Positions 8,880 through 19,097 of a stretch of 64,000 bases of DNA are shown here, piece by piece. A program made the position numbers and the translations under genes. The stretch is from Dysgonomonas sp. Marseille-P4361 (GTDB lineage Bacteria; Bacteroidota; Bacteroidia; Bacteroidales; Dysgonomonadaceae): contig NZ_OPYL01000008.1 of assembly GCF_900343125.1 (NCBI RefSeq), positions 62,001 through 126,000 of the forward strand, read 5' to 3'. Within the stretch, counting starts at the first letter, position 1; each line of letters opens with the position of its first letter. The notes under the pieces were generated by a model, which ran no database searches, was not told where the DNA came from, and worked only from the letters and a program-made list of their open reading frames with translations.

Positions 8880-9848
8880 TCATTGTTTTAATTTTGGGCG
8901 TAAAATATCTCCTGTTATCTTCATCACCGGAGTTTCATCATCTGTAAATTCTACATCCATAATGTACATAGCACGAGGATGTATTTGGGACGAGGAATGA
9001 TGGGCATGAAAGACTTTTCTCAGTTTTCCTTCTTTATCTTTAAACATAGCGCTATGCCCTACCCCTACAAGATCTTCCGGTTTTTGAAGAATGGGATTCT
9101 TTTCATATTTAGTCCATGGTCCCATCGGCGAATCTGCAATAGCAAAACCAACACCATAGAATTGGCTTTCGTAGCTGTTTCCTGAATATGTCAGGTAATA
9201 TTTTCCTTTATGCTTTGTAATAAATGCACCTTCATTTACACGAGGGAATACTTCTTCCCATGCCTGAGATACGTTGATACATTTAGTTAGCGTTTCTGTC
9301 TTTATGGTTTCCAGATCATCTTCAAGCTTTGCTACCCATATATTCAGTCCATCGTTGAAACGGTCGAAGTACAGATATGGTGTGCCATCATCGTCTATAA
9401 ATAAGGAATTATCGATGCACTTTTCGTCTGCAATCATCGGTTTCTGCTCAGTCTGTACAAATGGTCCTGTTGGAGAATCGGATGTAGCAACACAAATATG
9501 CTCATCGGCAGAATAATACATATAGAACTTATTCTTTTCTTTTATGTAATATACTTCAGGAGCCCAAAACCAACGGTCGGCCCATGAGTTATCTTTATGT
9601 AATGCCAGTGCAGAAGACCTCTCCCAAGTAAGTAAATCGTCAGAAGTATATACCTCTATCCCTGCATCCGAATTTGTACCATAGGCATAATAAGTACCCT
9701 CGTGAAGCATGATAAAAGGATCTCCTAAAGGAACCGGATACGACACTTCTGGCTTAGCCTTTTTCTCACTATCTCCACCACATGAAGTTAATGATATTGA
9801 CAAGGCTGAAAATAAGAAGGCTATAGTTATCAAAAATATTTTTCTCAT
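8880..9848 (-). CDS. GH43-family glycoside hydrolase, lipoprotein
   Basis: I use the ATG at 9846-9848, because an upstream in-frame start would put 21 residues before the signal peptide. The 322-residue product has a lipobox LTSC at residues 20-23 and then a five-bladed propeller of GH43 type. Expected catalytic positions are Asp43 in PLGDPF (base), Asp in CIDNSLF (pKa modulator) and Glu in RVNEGAFI (acid). Typical activity would be alpha-L-arabinofuranosidase, arabinanase or beta-xylosidase. The GH93-like neighbour favours arabinan. It lies 3 bp from the next gene and is probably surface-exposed or periplasmic via its lipid anchor. Confidence 0.8.
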   Translation of the reverse strand: MRKIFLITIAFLFSALSISLTSCGGDSEKKAKPEVSYPVPLGDPFIMLHEGTYYAYGTNSDAGIEVYTSDDLLTWERSSALALHKDNSWADRWFWAPEVYYIKEKNKFYMYYSADEHICVATSDSPTGPFVQTEQKPMIADEKCIDNSLFIDDDGTPYLYFDRFNDGLNIWVAKLEDDLETIKTETLTKCINVSQAWEEVFPRVNEGAFITKHKGKYYLTYSGNSYESQFYGVGFAIADSPMGPWTKYEKNPILQKPEDLVGVGHSAMFKDKEGKLRKVFHAHHSSSQIHPRAMYIMDVEFTDDETPVMKITGDILRPKLKQ

Positions 9849-9914
9849 AGTGGTTTTATTAAATGAACTTTCCTCGACTCCATAGTTGATTAAAGTCGAG
9901 GAAAGAACCATGTT

Positions 9915-11504
9915 TTAGTATTTAGGATTTTGTCCTACATTCGGATTATTATTAATTTCATCAGAAGGGATCGGCAAACAATTGTGTTTACCTATTATAA
10001 AGTTTTTGAAATCAGCATCTCGTGATTTTAATTCTTCAATACCTTCCTGAGTATCTAGTAATCCCCAACGTTTGATATCAGCCCAACGGTGTCCTTCTGT
10101 AGCAAGCTCATGTACACGTTCCATTTGTAAACGTTTCATGAAGTTTTGAAAATTGGCTGTTGCATTTGGATGATTCTTGCTTAATGGAGGCATATTGACA
10201 CGTGCTCTAACCTGATTTACGTAATTAGCAGCCGTAGTCAGACTACCTCCAGTTTCTGCAATACACTCTGCATACATTAACAAGATATCGGCATAGCGAA
10301 CCAAACGAACATTTGTCGGATTATAATAATCATCATAGTCGCGGAAATAATCACTTCCATACTTACGGAAGAATACGCGCCCTTTCCAGTTATCTTGTCC
10401 CCAAGTTTTAGCATCGCTTGTAAACTTATAAATGCGGCTGTTGTTCTCAAAGTCTTTTTCCATTCCTTCGTAGAACGCTGTATAACGCAAGCGAATGTCA
10501 TATTTACCATCGTTATCACGTTCTTTCTTAAACTCATCAACTAACCAAGGACGTAATTCTCCATCAGTCCATCCAATGCCCGGAGGTGCAAAGAATTGAC
10601 CTCTATTCAGCCCTAGATTAGGATTAAGACTATCATCACTATCTCCTGCCGGGTCTAAGTGAATATCGGAAAAACCAATTTCGAATACAGACTCTATATT
10701 ATATTCTTTATCCTTATCGAAATTATCGAAATAATTAGTTGTCAGACCATAATATTTCTTTCCGTCTCCTTCAACTAACCAACTAAGATCTTGTTTGGCT
10801 TTTTCATATTCATGCAATTGCATATATGCTTTTGCACGGAAAGCTAATGTAGCTCCTTTGGTTGCTCTTCCCTGATTATTTCCTGACCACTCTTCCGGAA
10901 TGTTATATTCCAAAGCAGATGTAAAGTCAGCAATAGCTTGCTCATATAATTCTTGCCCTGTATGTCCCTCTGGTCTATCTTGAGGTTGAGGAAGTTCAGT
11001 TTCAAGCATAATAGCTAAACTCTTATTTTCGCTTCCCCACAACAAAGCTGTATAGTAGTAATAGAAACCTCTTAAGAAATAAGCTTGCGCCAAAATTTCT
11101 TTTTTCTTTGCTTCGTCTTGGAACTCAATAGTTGGCACATAATGAAGCACTTGGTTTGCTCTGAAAATAGCTACATAAAAAGCCTCAAGAGTCCATTTAT
11201 TACCCTCTCCGAAATTATAGTTTCCATAAGCAAATTGAGTCCATTCCTTCAGTTCAGCCCAAGGACTTTGGCTAAAACCTTCATCCGAAGTTAAATCCAG
11301 ACGGAACCAAATCCAGCGACTAAAAGTGTTTGGTTTGTAAAAATAATTATAAACAGATGTCAACCCATACTGAGCATCTTGTTCTGTTTTCCAAAAAGAG
11401 TTTACTGTACCTTCATTCGGGTTCTCTACGTCAACATCACAACTAGTAAAATATAACCCGAAACATAATATTAGTAGATATGTATATATTCTATTCATTT
11501 TCAT
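9915..11504 (-). CDS. susD: SusD/RagB-type glycan-binding lipoprotein
   Basis: The 529-residue protein has a lipoprotein signal (LYFTSC) and the SusD features: an early NPNEGTVNSFWKTEQDA segment, TPR-like helices (AQAYFLRGFYYYYTALLWG), an RYADILLMYAE segment, and a C-terminal ERVHELATEGHRWADIKRWG block. SusD proteins sit on the outer surface, cover the SusC channel, and bind the glycan. It is 11 bp downstream of susC in the same operon, so it is the partner of that transporter. An alternative Met two codons later (MNRI) is also possible. Confidence 0.92.
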   Translation of the reverse strand: MKMNRIYTYLLILCFGLYFTSCDVDVENPNEGTVNSFWKTEQDAQYGLTSVYNYFYKPNTFSRWIWFRLDLTSDEGFSQSPWAELKEWTQFAYGNYNFGEGNKWTLEAFYVAIFRANQVLHYVPTIEFQDEAKKKEILAQAYFLRGFYYYYTALLWGSENKSLAIMLETELPQPQDRPEGHTGQELYEQAIADFTSALEYNIPEEWSGNNQGRATKGATLAFRAKAYMQLHEYEKAKQDLSWLVEGDGKKYYGLTTNYFDNFDKDKEYNIESVFEIGFSDIHLDPAGDSDDSLNPNLGLNRGQFFAPPGIGWTDGELRPWLVDEFKKERDNDGKYDIRLRYTAFYEGMEKDFENNSRIYKFTSDAKTWGQDNWKGRVFFRKYGSDYFRDYDDYYNPTNVRLVRYADILLMYAECIAETGGSLTTAANYVNQVRARVNMPPLSKNHPNATANFQNFMKRLQMERVHELATEGHRWADIKRWGLLDTQEGIEELKSRDADFKNFIIGKHNCLPIPSDEINNNPNVGQNPKY

Positions 11505-11515
11505 AATTTTAATAG

Positions 11516-14500
11516 TTAGAATGTAATTTGAGCACCAAATGTAACTGCCCTTGGATTAGGGAATGCTCCTCCGTCATAACTTCTTTCCCACATACTTCCA
11601 TTCAGGAATTCAGGGTCTAATCCTGTGTACGATGTTATAGTCAGAAGGTTTTGAGCATTTACGTATAGACGCAAATTGCTAATATATTGTCCTAAAACAG
11701 ATTTAGGGATATTGTAACCAAGAGCAATTTGTTTAAATTTCAAATAACTTCCGTTCTCTAACCATCTGTCCTGATTTCCTCTAACATTACGACTATCACC
11801 ATAGATAGGACGAGGATCTTTTGCATTAGGATTCTCTAATGACCATGGGTCGTAGTTGTCTCTGTAGTTAGAGTTATCGCTAAACATATCTATGGCACTA
11901 CGAGGTCCGTTAAATATCTTGTGCCCGAAAGCTCCACCAAGCACCATTTGTAAGTCAAAATCTTTGTAACGGAAACCAAGATTCATTCCCAATTCATATT
12001 TTGGCATGTTCTCGCCACAGTATTGGCGGTCTGCATCTGTAATCTGTCCGTCGTCGTTAGCATCAATATAACGCACATCTCCTAATTGAGGAAGATCATT
12101 TCCTTGTATCTTGATAGGGTCTCCACTGCTTGTTTTATAAGCATCAAGTTCTGCTTGTGTACGGAAAATACCATCTGTTTTGATTAAATACCATTGACCG
12201 ATAGAACCTCTTTCAAAAGATTTAGTATTCCATTGAGAGAAGTGAGGAGTTTCTCCCTCAGCAAAGCTAGTATATCCCATAGATGTTAGTTTATTCTTCA
12301 GATAAGAGAAGTTAACACCTACGCTATAGTCCATATCTACATTGATTTTATCTCTCCATGTTGCAGAAACTTCAAAACCTGTATTTTTCAGGGTAGCTGC
12401 GTTTACCCATGGATCGTTACCCCAATGCCCTAGGTATAAAGAAAGAGGCATTCTGGTCAATACATCTTTTGACTCTTTGATAAAATAATCAGCAGCTAAT
12501 GTCAGTCTATTATTCAATATAGTAGCATCAAACCCTGCATTAAGTTGACTCATTTCCTCCCATTTAAGGCTTGTGTTAGTTAAAGCAGATTGTGTCATAC
12601 CTGCCTCTAGATTATCGCCGAACATAGCTTGTGGCTTATTGTTTATAACTGCTATGTAATCATAATAATCGTTATTTGAAGTACCAAGAACTCCATAGTT
12701 GACTCTTAGCTTAAGGTCATCAATCCATGACACATCAAAGCCTTCTTCGCCACTAATACGCCAACCTGCCGATATTGAAGGGAAATAACCTACACGGTCA
12801 CTTTTAGGAAATTTAGAAGCTTCGTCGCGACGCATAGTAAAACTAAACAGGTATTTTTCGGCATAATTATAGTTTACACGTCCGAACAGAGAGAATAACT
12901 TAGACTCATTTCTATAGCTACCTACACCTGCTATATTCAATGCTGCATTCAACTCATCAAAGTAATCATTTCCACTAGTCAGCACATCACTTTTAGTACC
13001 CCATATTTGTTCATAATTTGTAGTTTGATAGCTTGACCCTACAATAACATTCGTTGAATGTTTTCCAAATTGCTTATTAAATTCTAATGTATTATCGAAA
13101 GAGAAAGCCGCATATTGAGCTTGGTTCTTATTTAAACTTGAAGTTACCGGAGGTTCATTGTATGCCCAAGAACCTACTTTCCTCAAATATTTATGCTTAT
13201 CGTTACTATAATCGAATCCAAAGTTGAAGCGATATTTGAACATCTTCATAGCCTCTAACTCTGTAAAAGCATTACCTCGTATGCGCAAATTGCTGTTGCG
13301 AGTATCTTCAAAATCTTCTCTCGCAAATGGGTTTACACCAAATGTAACATCTCGCGAACCTTCACCATAACCATAGCCTCCAGTTTCGGCATGCTCTTCA
13401 TCATAAATAGGGATAGTAGGCAACATGCGATATACATCTACAACTGGGTTTGTATTCAACTCATTAACAGCATAGTTACTCATCGTTATATTCTCTCCCA
13501 CGCGGAAGCGTACATGTTCTCCAAAATCGCGAAATGCAGAAGTGTTGCTGCGAAGTGTATAACGTTTGCTATCAGTACCGATTGTTGTACCAGAGTTACT
13601 TTGATAGTTGGCTGAGAAAAAATAATTATTCTTTTCTCCTCCGCCCGATAGAGATAGGTTATGATCATGCAGAATTCCGTTTTTATAAACTTCTTTTTGC
13701 CAATCTGTATTTGCATCGAAGTGATATGCTGGAGCTTTGCCCCCATTTATAAATGCCATATCATTTAATTCGATCCAACGATCGCGCCCTGTTAAGTTAT
13801 ATTTTGGTAACCATTGCACAGATACTCTTGAAGACACATCGATCTTCATTTCACCTTGTTTCCCTTGTTTTGTGGTAATAATGATCACCCCATTACCGGC
13901 ACGAGAACCATAAATAGCTGCTGCAGAAGCATCTTTTAGTACTTGAATACTTTCAATGTCATTGTAGTTAAAGTCTCTGTTTGCTCCAGACACTACACCA
14001 TCCACAACATATAATGGGTCAGAGTTTCCGAACGTACCCATACCACGGATAACAACTTTACCCTCACTACCCGGATTACCTGCTGTGCGCACCATCAACC
14101 CAGGAAGTGTACCTAGAGCATCCCCTACTCCTCCGGATACGATTGTATTTTTCATATCCTCAGGATTGAAAGTAGATACGGCTCCCGTTAAATCAGCTTT
14201 TTTTATTGTCTGGTATCCGATAACAACAACTTCTTCCAACAATTTATCGTCTGTTTCCAGTCTGATATTAATTACTGGTTCTCCTTGATAAACAAGCTCT
14301 TGAGTTTTCATCCCTATCAAAGAAAACGATATTGTTTCCCCGCGAGATACTTCAATTTGATAATTACCATCAAGATCTGTCATTGTAGCCCTAGTTGTAC
14401 CTTTTATAGCAACAGTGGCTCCTGTTAGGATCTCATTTTTATCATCGGCAACATTCCCTGTCAATTTCACATTCTGCCCATAAACTGTTATGGAACAAAA

Positions 14501-14533
14501 TATCAATAATAATGATAAGATTTTTTTTAGCAT
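11516..14533 (-). CDS. susC: SusC-type TonB-dependent outer-membrane transporter
   Basis: The 1005-residue protein has a signal peptide ending VYGQ and a carboxypeptidase-regulatory-like domain (about 22-100). A complete plug domain follows (about 103-225: LLEEVVVIGYQT, VVIRGMGTFG, PLYVVDGVV, GNGVIIITTKQ), then a large beta-barrel ending in FGAQITF. It imports oligosaccharides across the outer membrane with energy from TonB. It leads the PUL operon, with a convincing promoter upstream and the regulator gene divergent. It is a useful internal comparison for the plugless paralogue at 19098. Confidence 0.95.
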   Translation of the reverse strand: MLKKILSLLLIFCSITVYGQNVKLTGNVADDKNEILTGATVAIKGTTRATMTDLDGNYQIEVSRGETISFSLIGMKTQELVYQGEPVINIRLETDDKLLEEVVVIGYQTIKKADLTGAVSTFNPEDMKNTIVSGGVGDALGTLPGLMVRTAGNPGSEGKVVIRGMGTFGNSDPLYVVDGVVSGANRDFNYNDIESIQVLKDASAAAIYGSRAGNGVIIITTKQGKQGEMKIDVSSRVSVQWLPKYNLTGRDRWIELNDMAFINGGKAPAYHFDANTDWQKEVYKNGILHDHNLSLSGGGEKNNYFFSANYQSNSGTTIGTDSKRYTLRSNTSAFRDFGEHVRFRVGENITMSNYAVNELNTNPVVDVYRMLPTIPIYDEEHAETGGYGYGEGSRDVTFGVNPFAREDFEDTRNSNLRIRGNAFTELEAMKMFKYRFNFGFDYSNDKHKYLRKVGSWAYNEPPVTSSLNKNQAQYAAFSFDNTLEFNKQFGKHSTNVIVGSSYQTTNYEQIWGTKSDVLTSGNDYFDELNAALNIAGVGSYRNESKLFSLFGRVNYNYAEKYLFSFTMRRDEASKFPKSDRVGYFPSISAGWRISGEEGFDVSWIDDLKLRVNYGVLGTSNNDYYDYIAVINNKPQAMFGDNLEAGMTQSALTNTSLKWEEMSQLNAGFDATILNNRLTLAADYFIKESKDVLTRMPLSLYLGHWGNDPWVNAATLKNTGFEVSATWRDKINVDMDYSVGVNFSYLKNKLTSMGYTSFAEGETPHFSQWNTKSFERGSIGQWYLIKTDGIFRTQAELDAYKTSSGDPIKIQGNDLPQLGDVRYIDANDDGQITDADRQYCGENMPKYELGMNLGFRYKDFDLQMVLGGAFGHKIFNGPRSAIDMFSDNSNYRDNYDPWSLENPNAKDPRPIYGDSRNVRGNQDRWLENGSYLKFKQIALGYNIPKSVLGQYISNLRLYVNAQNLLTITSYTGLDPEFLNGSMWERSYDGGAFPNPRAVTFGAQITF

Positions 14534-14679
14534 TGGTTTAGATTTAATATTAAAATTCTAATAGATTTTAAATGTAATTTTCTTAATTACGAAAATTAGT
14601 ACTAGACAAAACACAGTGATTCTATTTCATACATTATAACTTTAATGATTTGTATTTCATGGTTTATTTTAGTGTAAAT

Positions 14680-14708
14680 CAAATATAGACTCCTATTCTA
14701 TACCCAAA
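14680..14708 (-). promoter_or_regulatory. Promoter of the susC operon
   Basis: On the minus strand TATATTTG (14680-14687) fits the -7 element and TTTG (14705-14708) fits the -33 element. They are 17 bases apart, as expected for sigma-ABfr promoters. The leader would be about 140 bases. Confidence 0.65.
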
Positions 14709-14806
14709 GATGCTCTTTTGAGTAAAAATATAGTAAATTTAGGTTAATAACCTCACATGACTAATTTTGACTATTCTTTGACCATTTTTTATGATTATTT
14801 TTACGT

Positions 14807-14826
14807 ATTGGTGAAATTTTACCAAT
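14807..14826. promoter_or_regulatory. Palindrome in the susC/HTCS intergenic region, candidate operator
   Basis: The 20-bp inverted repeat ATTGGT-N8-ACCAAT has an AAATTT-containing centre and only one mismatched pair. It ends 21 bp before the regulator's ATG and about 120 bp from the susC promoter. It could be an operator for the regulator itself or for both genes, or an RNA hairpin in the regulator leader. Confidence 0.45.
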
Positions 14827-14847
14827 GATATCTTATATTTTTATGGT

Positions 14848-17800
14848 ATGAGAAAAACAACAACTTTAATCTTCACCACATTCATTATATTGTGTATTCC
14901 CCTTGTTTTATCAGCCAAGGATACATATAATTTTCATTTCAAAAGAATAACTGTAGATAACGGTCTTTCGGAAAGTAGCGTTTATTGCATTATGCAAGAT
15001 ATAAAAGGTTTTATATGGTTTGGCACCAAAGATGGGCTGAATAAGTATGACGGAAACTCATTTAAAACTTTCAGAGGTTTAAATAGTAACATCCATAAAG
15101 GGAATACTCTACAGAATAACTTCATACGCAGCATGATCCAAACAGATAGCACAACTATATATGTAGGGACAGATGCTGGTTTATATTCCCTAAATATAGA
15201 AGATGAAGCCTTCAATCTGATCAGTACAGCAACGAAAGATGGATACAGAGTTACTTCAGCTGTAAACTCCTTATTGAAGGATAAAAACGGTAATTTATGG
15301 ATTGGCACTATGCTTCAAGGAGTCTTTGTCTTCAGCCCTAAAAAAAACGAACTAAGAAAGGTAGATGCGAAAGGACTGAGACTAGAGCAAAATGCGACAT
15401 GGACTATATACGAAGACAAATCGGGAGTCATATGGGTTGGCAACAGAGTTGGGTTACTGAGATATAATAACAATACAGAACAGCTCGAAGCTATCGAAGG
15501 CATGTTTAGTACTCAAAGTTCGTCCGAACACGAAGTTTTATCAATTTATGAGGATGACAATGGGATGATGTGGCTTGGGACATGGGGAGCTGGTTTGCGA
15601 ATGTATAATAAACAGAGTAATACGTATAAAGAATTCTTCAATAACAAGTCAGGTTCTTTTTATATTACACATATACGCAGTCTTTTTCACTATTCTGACG
15701 AAAATATATTTATCGGCTCTGATGATGGATTATATATATTCAACACTAAAACTTTTGATATTCAACGCCTAAACAAGCCTAACTTGAGTTATAGCCTGAG
15801 TGACCAGAATGTATATTGCATAACTAAAGATAGAGAAGGAGGCATATGGATTGGCACATATTTTGGTGGCATCAATTATCTTACTCCCTTCCCTTCAAAT
15901 ATTGAATTGTTTCATCCATCCTCCACCCCATATTCATTATCAGGCAAAGCTGTGAGCCAGTTTTGCGAAGATGAATCAGGAAATCTATGGATTGCGACAG
16001 AGGATGGGGGTATTAACTACATGGATACGAAAACAAAAAGAATAACTCAGCCTGTAAAAACTTCATATCATAATACACATGCCTTGCTTTTAGATGGAGA
16101 TGACCTATGGATAGGAACATTTTCGAGAGGAATAGATATATACAATACCAAGACTGGCAGAATAACGAATATGCGCAGCCGGATCAATGATGAAACAACA
16201 ATAGATGATGATTGTATATTCTCTCTGTACAAAACAAAATCGGGAGATATTTATGCAGGCACACCCGTAGGATTAAATAAATACAATCGGTTAGATAGAA
16301 GCTTTGAGCGGATAAGTGAGGCGAATGGTTTTATTTATGATCTGGAAGAAGATAGCTATGGTAATCTATGGGTTGCTACATATGGCAGCGGAGTAAAGAA
16401 GTTTAATGTCAAGGCTGACAAATGGATTTCATATGATTACGTTTGTGCATCGGATGACCCTATCGTAAATAGCAAACTGACTGACATTTACATCGACAGC
16501 CAGAATCGTATATTATTATCCAGCGAAGGACGAGGCTTTTTCATCTATGATTATAGAAGCGATACGTTCATAAATTTTTCAGAGAAAGATGGATTGCCTA
16601 ACAATGTTGTCTATGGTATTCTGGATGACTCGTATGGAAATCTGTGGGCAAGTTGCAATAAAGGGATAGTCTGTATAAGCAGTGATTTCAAAAACATCAA
16701 ACTATACAATAAAGATGACGGATTGCAGAGCAATCAGTTCAATTTCAAAGCTAGCTATAAAACTCAAAACGGCAAGCTTTATTTTGGTGGAGTAAATGGG
16801 TTTAACAGTTTTTATCCAAAAAATCTTTTTGAGAAGGAGAACTTAAAAGTACCCCCTGTAGAAATCACTCAAATACAATTACTTGATAAAAAAGATAAGG
16901 ATATAAATAGCAAATTGCATGCAGACCTTATAAAAAAAGGTCAGATAGAAATTCCCTACAACAAAGCGTCTTTTTCTATTTCATATATTAGTCTAAGCTA
17001 CGTTTCTGAATCTAAAAATCAATATGCCTACAAACTGAAAGATGTTGACGAAGAGTGGAACTACGTAGACAACAACAAAACAGTTACCTATGTAGATCTA
17101 CCTCCGGGAGAATATATATTTCAAGTCAAAGCTTCTAACAACGATGATGTTTGGAATGAAGAAGGAGCGTCTTTAATCATAAAAATACTTCCTCCATTTT
17201 GGTTAACCACTACGGCAAAACTCCTTTACCTGCTAATCACAGTATTACTGGTTTATATAACTATACAATATTACCTGAAAAAGAATATTGAAAAACAGAA
17301 GAAAATTCTGGATGCTTACAGAACGGAGCAAGAGACATTGGCTTTTAAATCTAAAATAGATTTTTTCACTACAATAGCACACGAGATACGAACTCCTCTG
17401 AGTCTGATAAATGCCCCTCTGGAGGAAATTATCAGTTCTGATGATGGAAAAGAAACTACCAAACAAAACCTATCCATTATAGAGAAAAACTGTGACCGTC
17501 TGAATACGCTGGTTAACCAGCTGCTGGATTTCAGAAAGATGGATTCTCTTACATATACTGTTAATCCTGAAAAAATTGATTTACAAAGATTCATTCAGGA
17601 AATGTTTTTCCGTTTTAATAAGACAGCACAGAAAAAGGGAATTGAGTTGAAACTAAACAACCCTGAAGCTAAAATCATCGAGATTTATTCTGATATTGAC
17701 GCTCTGACCAAGATTGTAGGAAACTTGCTCACCAATGCAATGAAGTATGCAAAAGATACAATTATATTATCATTGGAAGAAAAAAATAATGGGCAGTATT

Positions 17801-18876
17801 CGATTAGTATAGAAGACAATGGTCCGGGAATATCTGATGAGCATAAAAATTTAGTTTTCGATCCATTTTATCAAGTCAGGAAAGAAGATCGCAATATTGG
17901 CACAGGGATCGGTCTATCCTTAGTGAAACATCTTACCGAGGCTCTTAACGGATCGATAACCGTATCTGACGCGAAACCTAAAGGGACTATCTTTACTTTT
18001 ACACTCTCAGATATAAAAGACAATAACAACCTGACCGATCCTATTCAAGAAAACGAGTATTCTGAGGATTCCCCTTCATATATCAAGCAACCTCTGGGAG
18101 AGGAAATATATTCCATCCTCATCGTTGATGATAATCCGGAAATAGTCTCTTACTTACAAGGCTCACTGAAAAACGAATACTATGTAAGCCTAGCCTATAA
18201 TGCTCAGGAAGCATTTTCTATTTTGAAAGGCGACCGTATCTATGATCTCATTATATCTGACATAATGATGCCTGATATTGATGGCATTAGCTTTACAAGG
18301 ACTGTTAAATCTGACGTCAATTATAGCCATATCCCTATCGTTCTATTATCGGCAAAAACTGAAGTCAGTACAAAAATAGAAGGATTACAATCTGGCGCTG
18401 ACGTATTTATAGAGAAACCGTTTTCTATTATGCACTTGAAAGCTCAAATAAAGAGTTTATTTGATAACAGACGAAACTTACTTGAAACATTCAACAGAAC
18501 ACCATCGGCCACATATACCAGCCTTGTTACAAACAAAAAGGACGAAGAATTTTTCAAAAAGCTCAATGCTGAAATAGAACTTCATATTTCTGATGAAGAG
18601 TTTTCTGTAGAATCATTAGTTGATACATTAGGCATGAGCCGGTCTAATTTGCAACGAAAACTAAAAAGTATCTGCGGTGTAACACCTGGAGATTACCTCA
18701 GAGATTACAGACTGAAAAGAGCTTGCAAACTCCTGCTCGAAGAAGATATGCGCATCAACGAAGTGGCTTTTAATGTAGGCTTTAGTTCTGCTTCATATTT
18801 TACGAAAGTATTTACAAAAGTATATAAAGTATCACCCAAAGAATTTATAAGTCAAAACCGAGCAATTCAAAAATAA
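14848..18876 (+). CDS. Hybrid two-component sensor/regulator (HTCS) of the PUL
   Basis: The 1342-residue protein joins all parts of a two-component system. It has a signal peptide (1-22), then two seven-bladed propellers of periplasmic sensor repeats (about 30-690, with many NLWIGT-like blades). A Y_Y_Y domain (about 705-780) and one membrane helix (about 788-809) follow. The histidine kinase has His845 in IAHEIRTPL and an ATPase domain with DNGPGIS. The receiver has phospho-acceptor Asp1138 in SDIMMPD, and an AraC-type DNA-binding domain (about 1235-1335) closes the protein. It senses an oligosaccharide in the periplasm and activates the divergent susC operon. It may also autoregulate through the 14807 palindrome. 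Confidence 0.95.
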   Translation: MRKTTTLIFTTFIILCIPLVLSAKDTYNFHFKRITVDNGLSESSVYCIMQDIKGFIWFGTKDGLNKYDGNSFKTFRGLNSNIHKGNTLQNNFIRSMIQTDSTTIYVGTDAGLYSLNIEDEAFNLISTATKDGYRVTSAVNSLLKDKNGNLWIGTMLQGVFVFSPKKNELRKVDAKGLRLEQNATWTIYEDKSGVIWVGNRVGLLRYNNNTEQLEAIEGMFSTQSSSEHEVLSIYEDDNGMMWLGTWGAGLRMYNKQSNTYKEFFNNKSGSFYITHIRSLFHYSDENIFIGSDDGLYIFNTKTFDIQRLNKPNLSYSLSDQNVYCITKDREGGIWIGTYFGGINYLTPFPSNIELFHPSSTPYSLSGKAVSQFCEDESGNLWIATEDGGINYMDTKTKRITQPVKTSYHNTHALLLDGDDLWIGTFSRGIDIYNTKTGRITNMRSRINDETTIDDDCIFSLYKTKSGDIYAGTPVGLNKYNRLDRSFERISEANGFIYDLEEDSYGNLWVATYGSGVKKFNVKADKWISYDYVCASDDPIVNSKLTDIYIDSQNRILLSSEGRGFFIYDYRSDTFINFSEKDGLPNNVVYGILDDSYGNLWASCNKGIVCISSDFKNIKLYNKDDGLQSNQFNFKASYKTQNGKLYFGGVNGFNSFYPKNLFEKENLKVPPVEITQIQLLDKKDKDINSKLHADLIKKGQIEIPYNKASFSISYISLSYVSESKNQYAYKLKDVDEEWNYVDNNKTVTYVDLPPGEYIFQVKASNNDDVWNEEGASLIIKILPPFWLTTTAKLLYLLITVLLVYITIQYYLKKNIEKQKKILDAYRTEQETLAFKSKIDFFTTIAHEIRTPLSLINAPLEEIISSDDGKETTKQNLSIIEKNCDRLNTLVNQLLDFRKMDSLTYTVNPEKIDLQRFIQEMFFRFNKTAQKKGIELKLNNPEAKIIEIYSDIDALTKIVGNLLTNAMKYAKDTIILSLEEKNNGQYSISIEDNGPGISDEHKNLVFDPFYQVRKEDRNIGTGIGLSLVKHLTEALNGSITVSDAKPKGTIFTFTLSDIKDNNNLTDPIQENEYSEDSPSYIKQPLGEEIYSILIVDDNPEIVSYLQGSLKNEYYVSLAYNAQEAFSILKGDRIYDLIISDIMMPDIDGISFTRTVKSDVNYSHIPIVLLSAKTEVSTKIEGLQSGADVFIEKPFSIMHLKAQIKSLFDNRRNLLETFNRTPSATYTSLVTNKKDEEFFKKLNAEIELHISDEEFSVESLVDTLGMSRSNLQRKLKSICGVTPGDYLRDYRLKRACKLLLEEDMRINEVAFNVGFSSASYFTKVFTKVYKVSPKEFISQNRAIQK

Positions 18877-18938
18877 TCGAGTAATCCTAAAAAAATATTG
18901 ATAGAGTCACCTAAACAATAAACAACTAACACTCTCAA

Positions 18939-18970
18939 TAACATATCTTGATTTAAATCAAGATATGTTA
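18939..18970. repeat. Perfect 32-bp palindrome
   Basis: The arms taacatatcttgattt (18939-18954) and their exact complement (18955-18970) meet with no spacer. The palindrome lies 62 bp past the HTCS stop and 13 bp before the promoter of the next gene. There is no T-run after it and few GC pairs, so it is a poor intrinsic terminator. An operator is at least as likely. Confidence 0.6.
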
Positions 18971-18983
18971 ATATTTAATTAGC

Positions 18984-18991
18984 TACTTTTG
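18984..18991 (+). promoter_or_regulatory. Putative -7 element for the plugless barrel/macroglobulin pair
   Basis: TACTTTTG fits TAnnTTTG and lies 106 bp before the ATG at 19098. It directly follows the 32-bp palindrome, which would occupy the -33 region and suggests regulated transcription. Confidence 0.5.
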
Positions 18992-19097
18992 GTTAAGTAA
19001 AATTAACAACTTGTTTCTCCTTTATAAAACACACAGGGTACAAACTTATCAGCTACTACCATTAGCTATTATTTGGCTAGGTATAAACCATAAAATC

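Noticed and set aside
18939-18970. Palindrome as an insertion-sequence end or attachment site
   Set aside because: There is only one copy, with no transposase or integrase nearby and no direct repeats.
19011-19097. Upstream start for the plugless barrel
   Set aside because: It would bury the signal peptide that begins at 19098.
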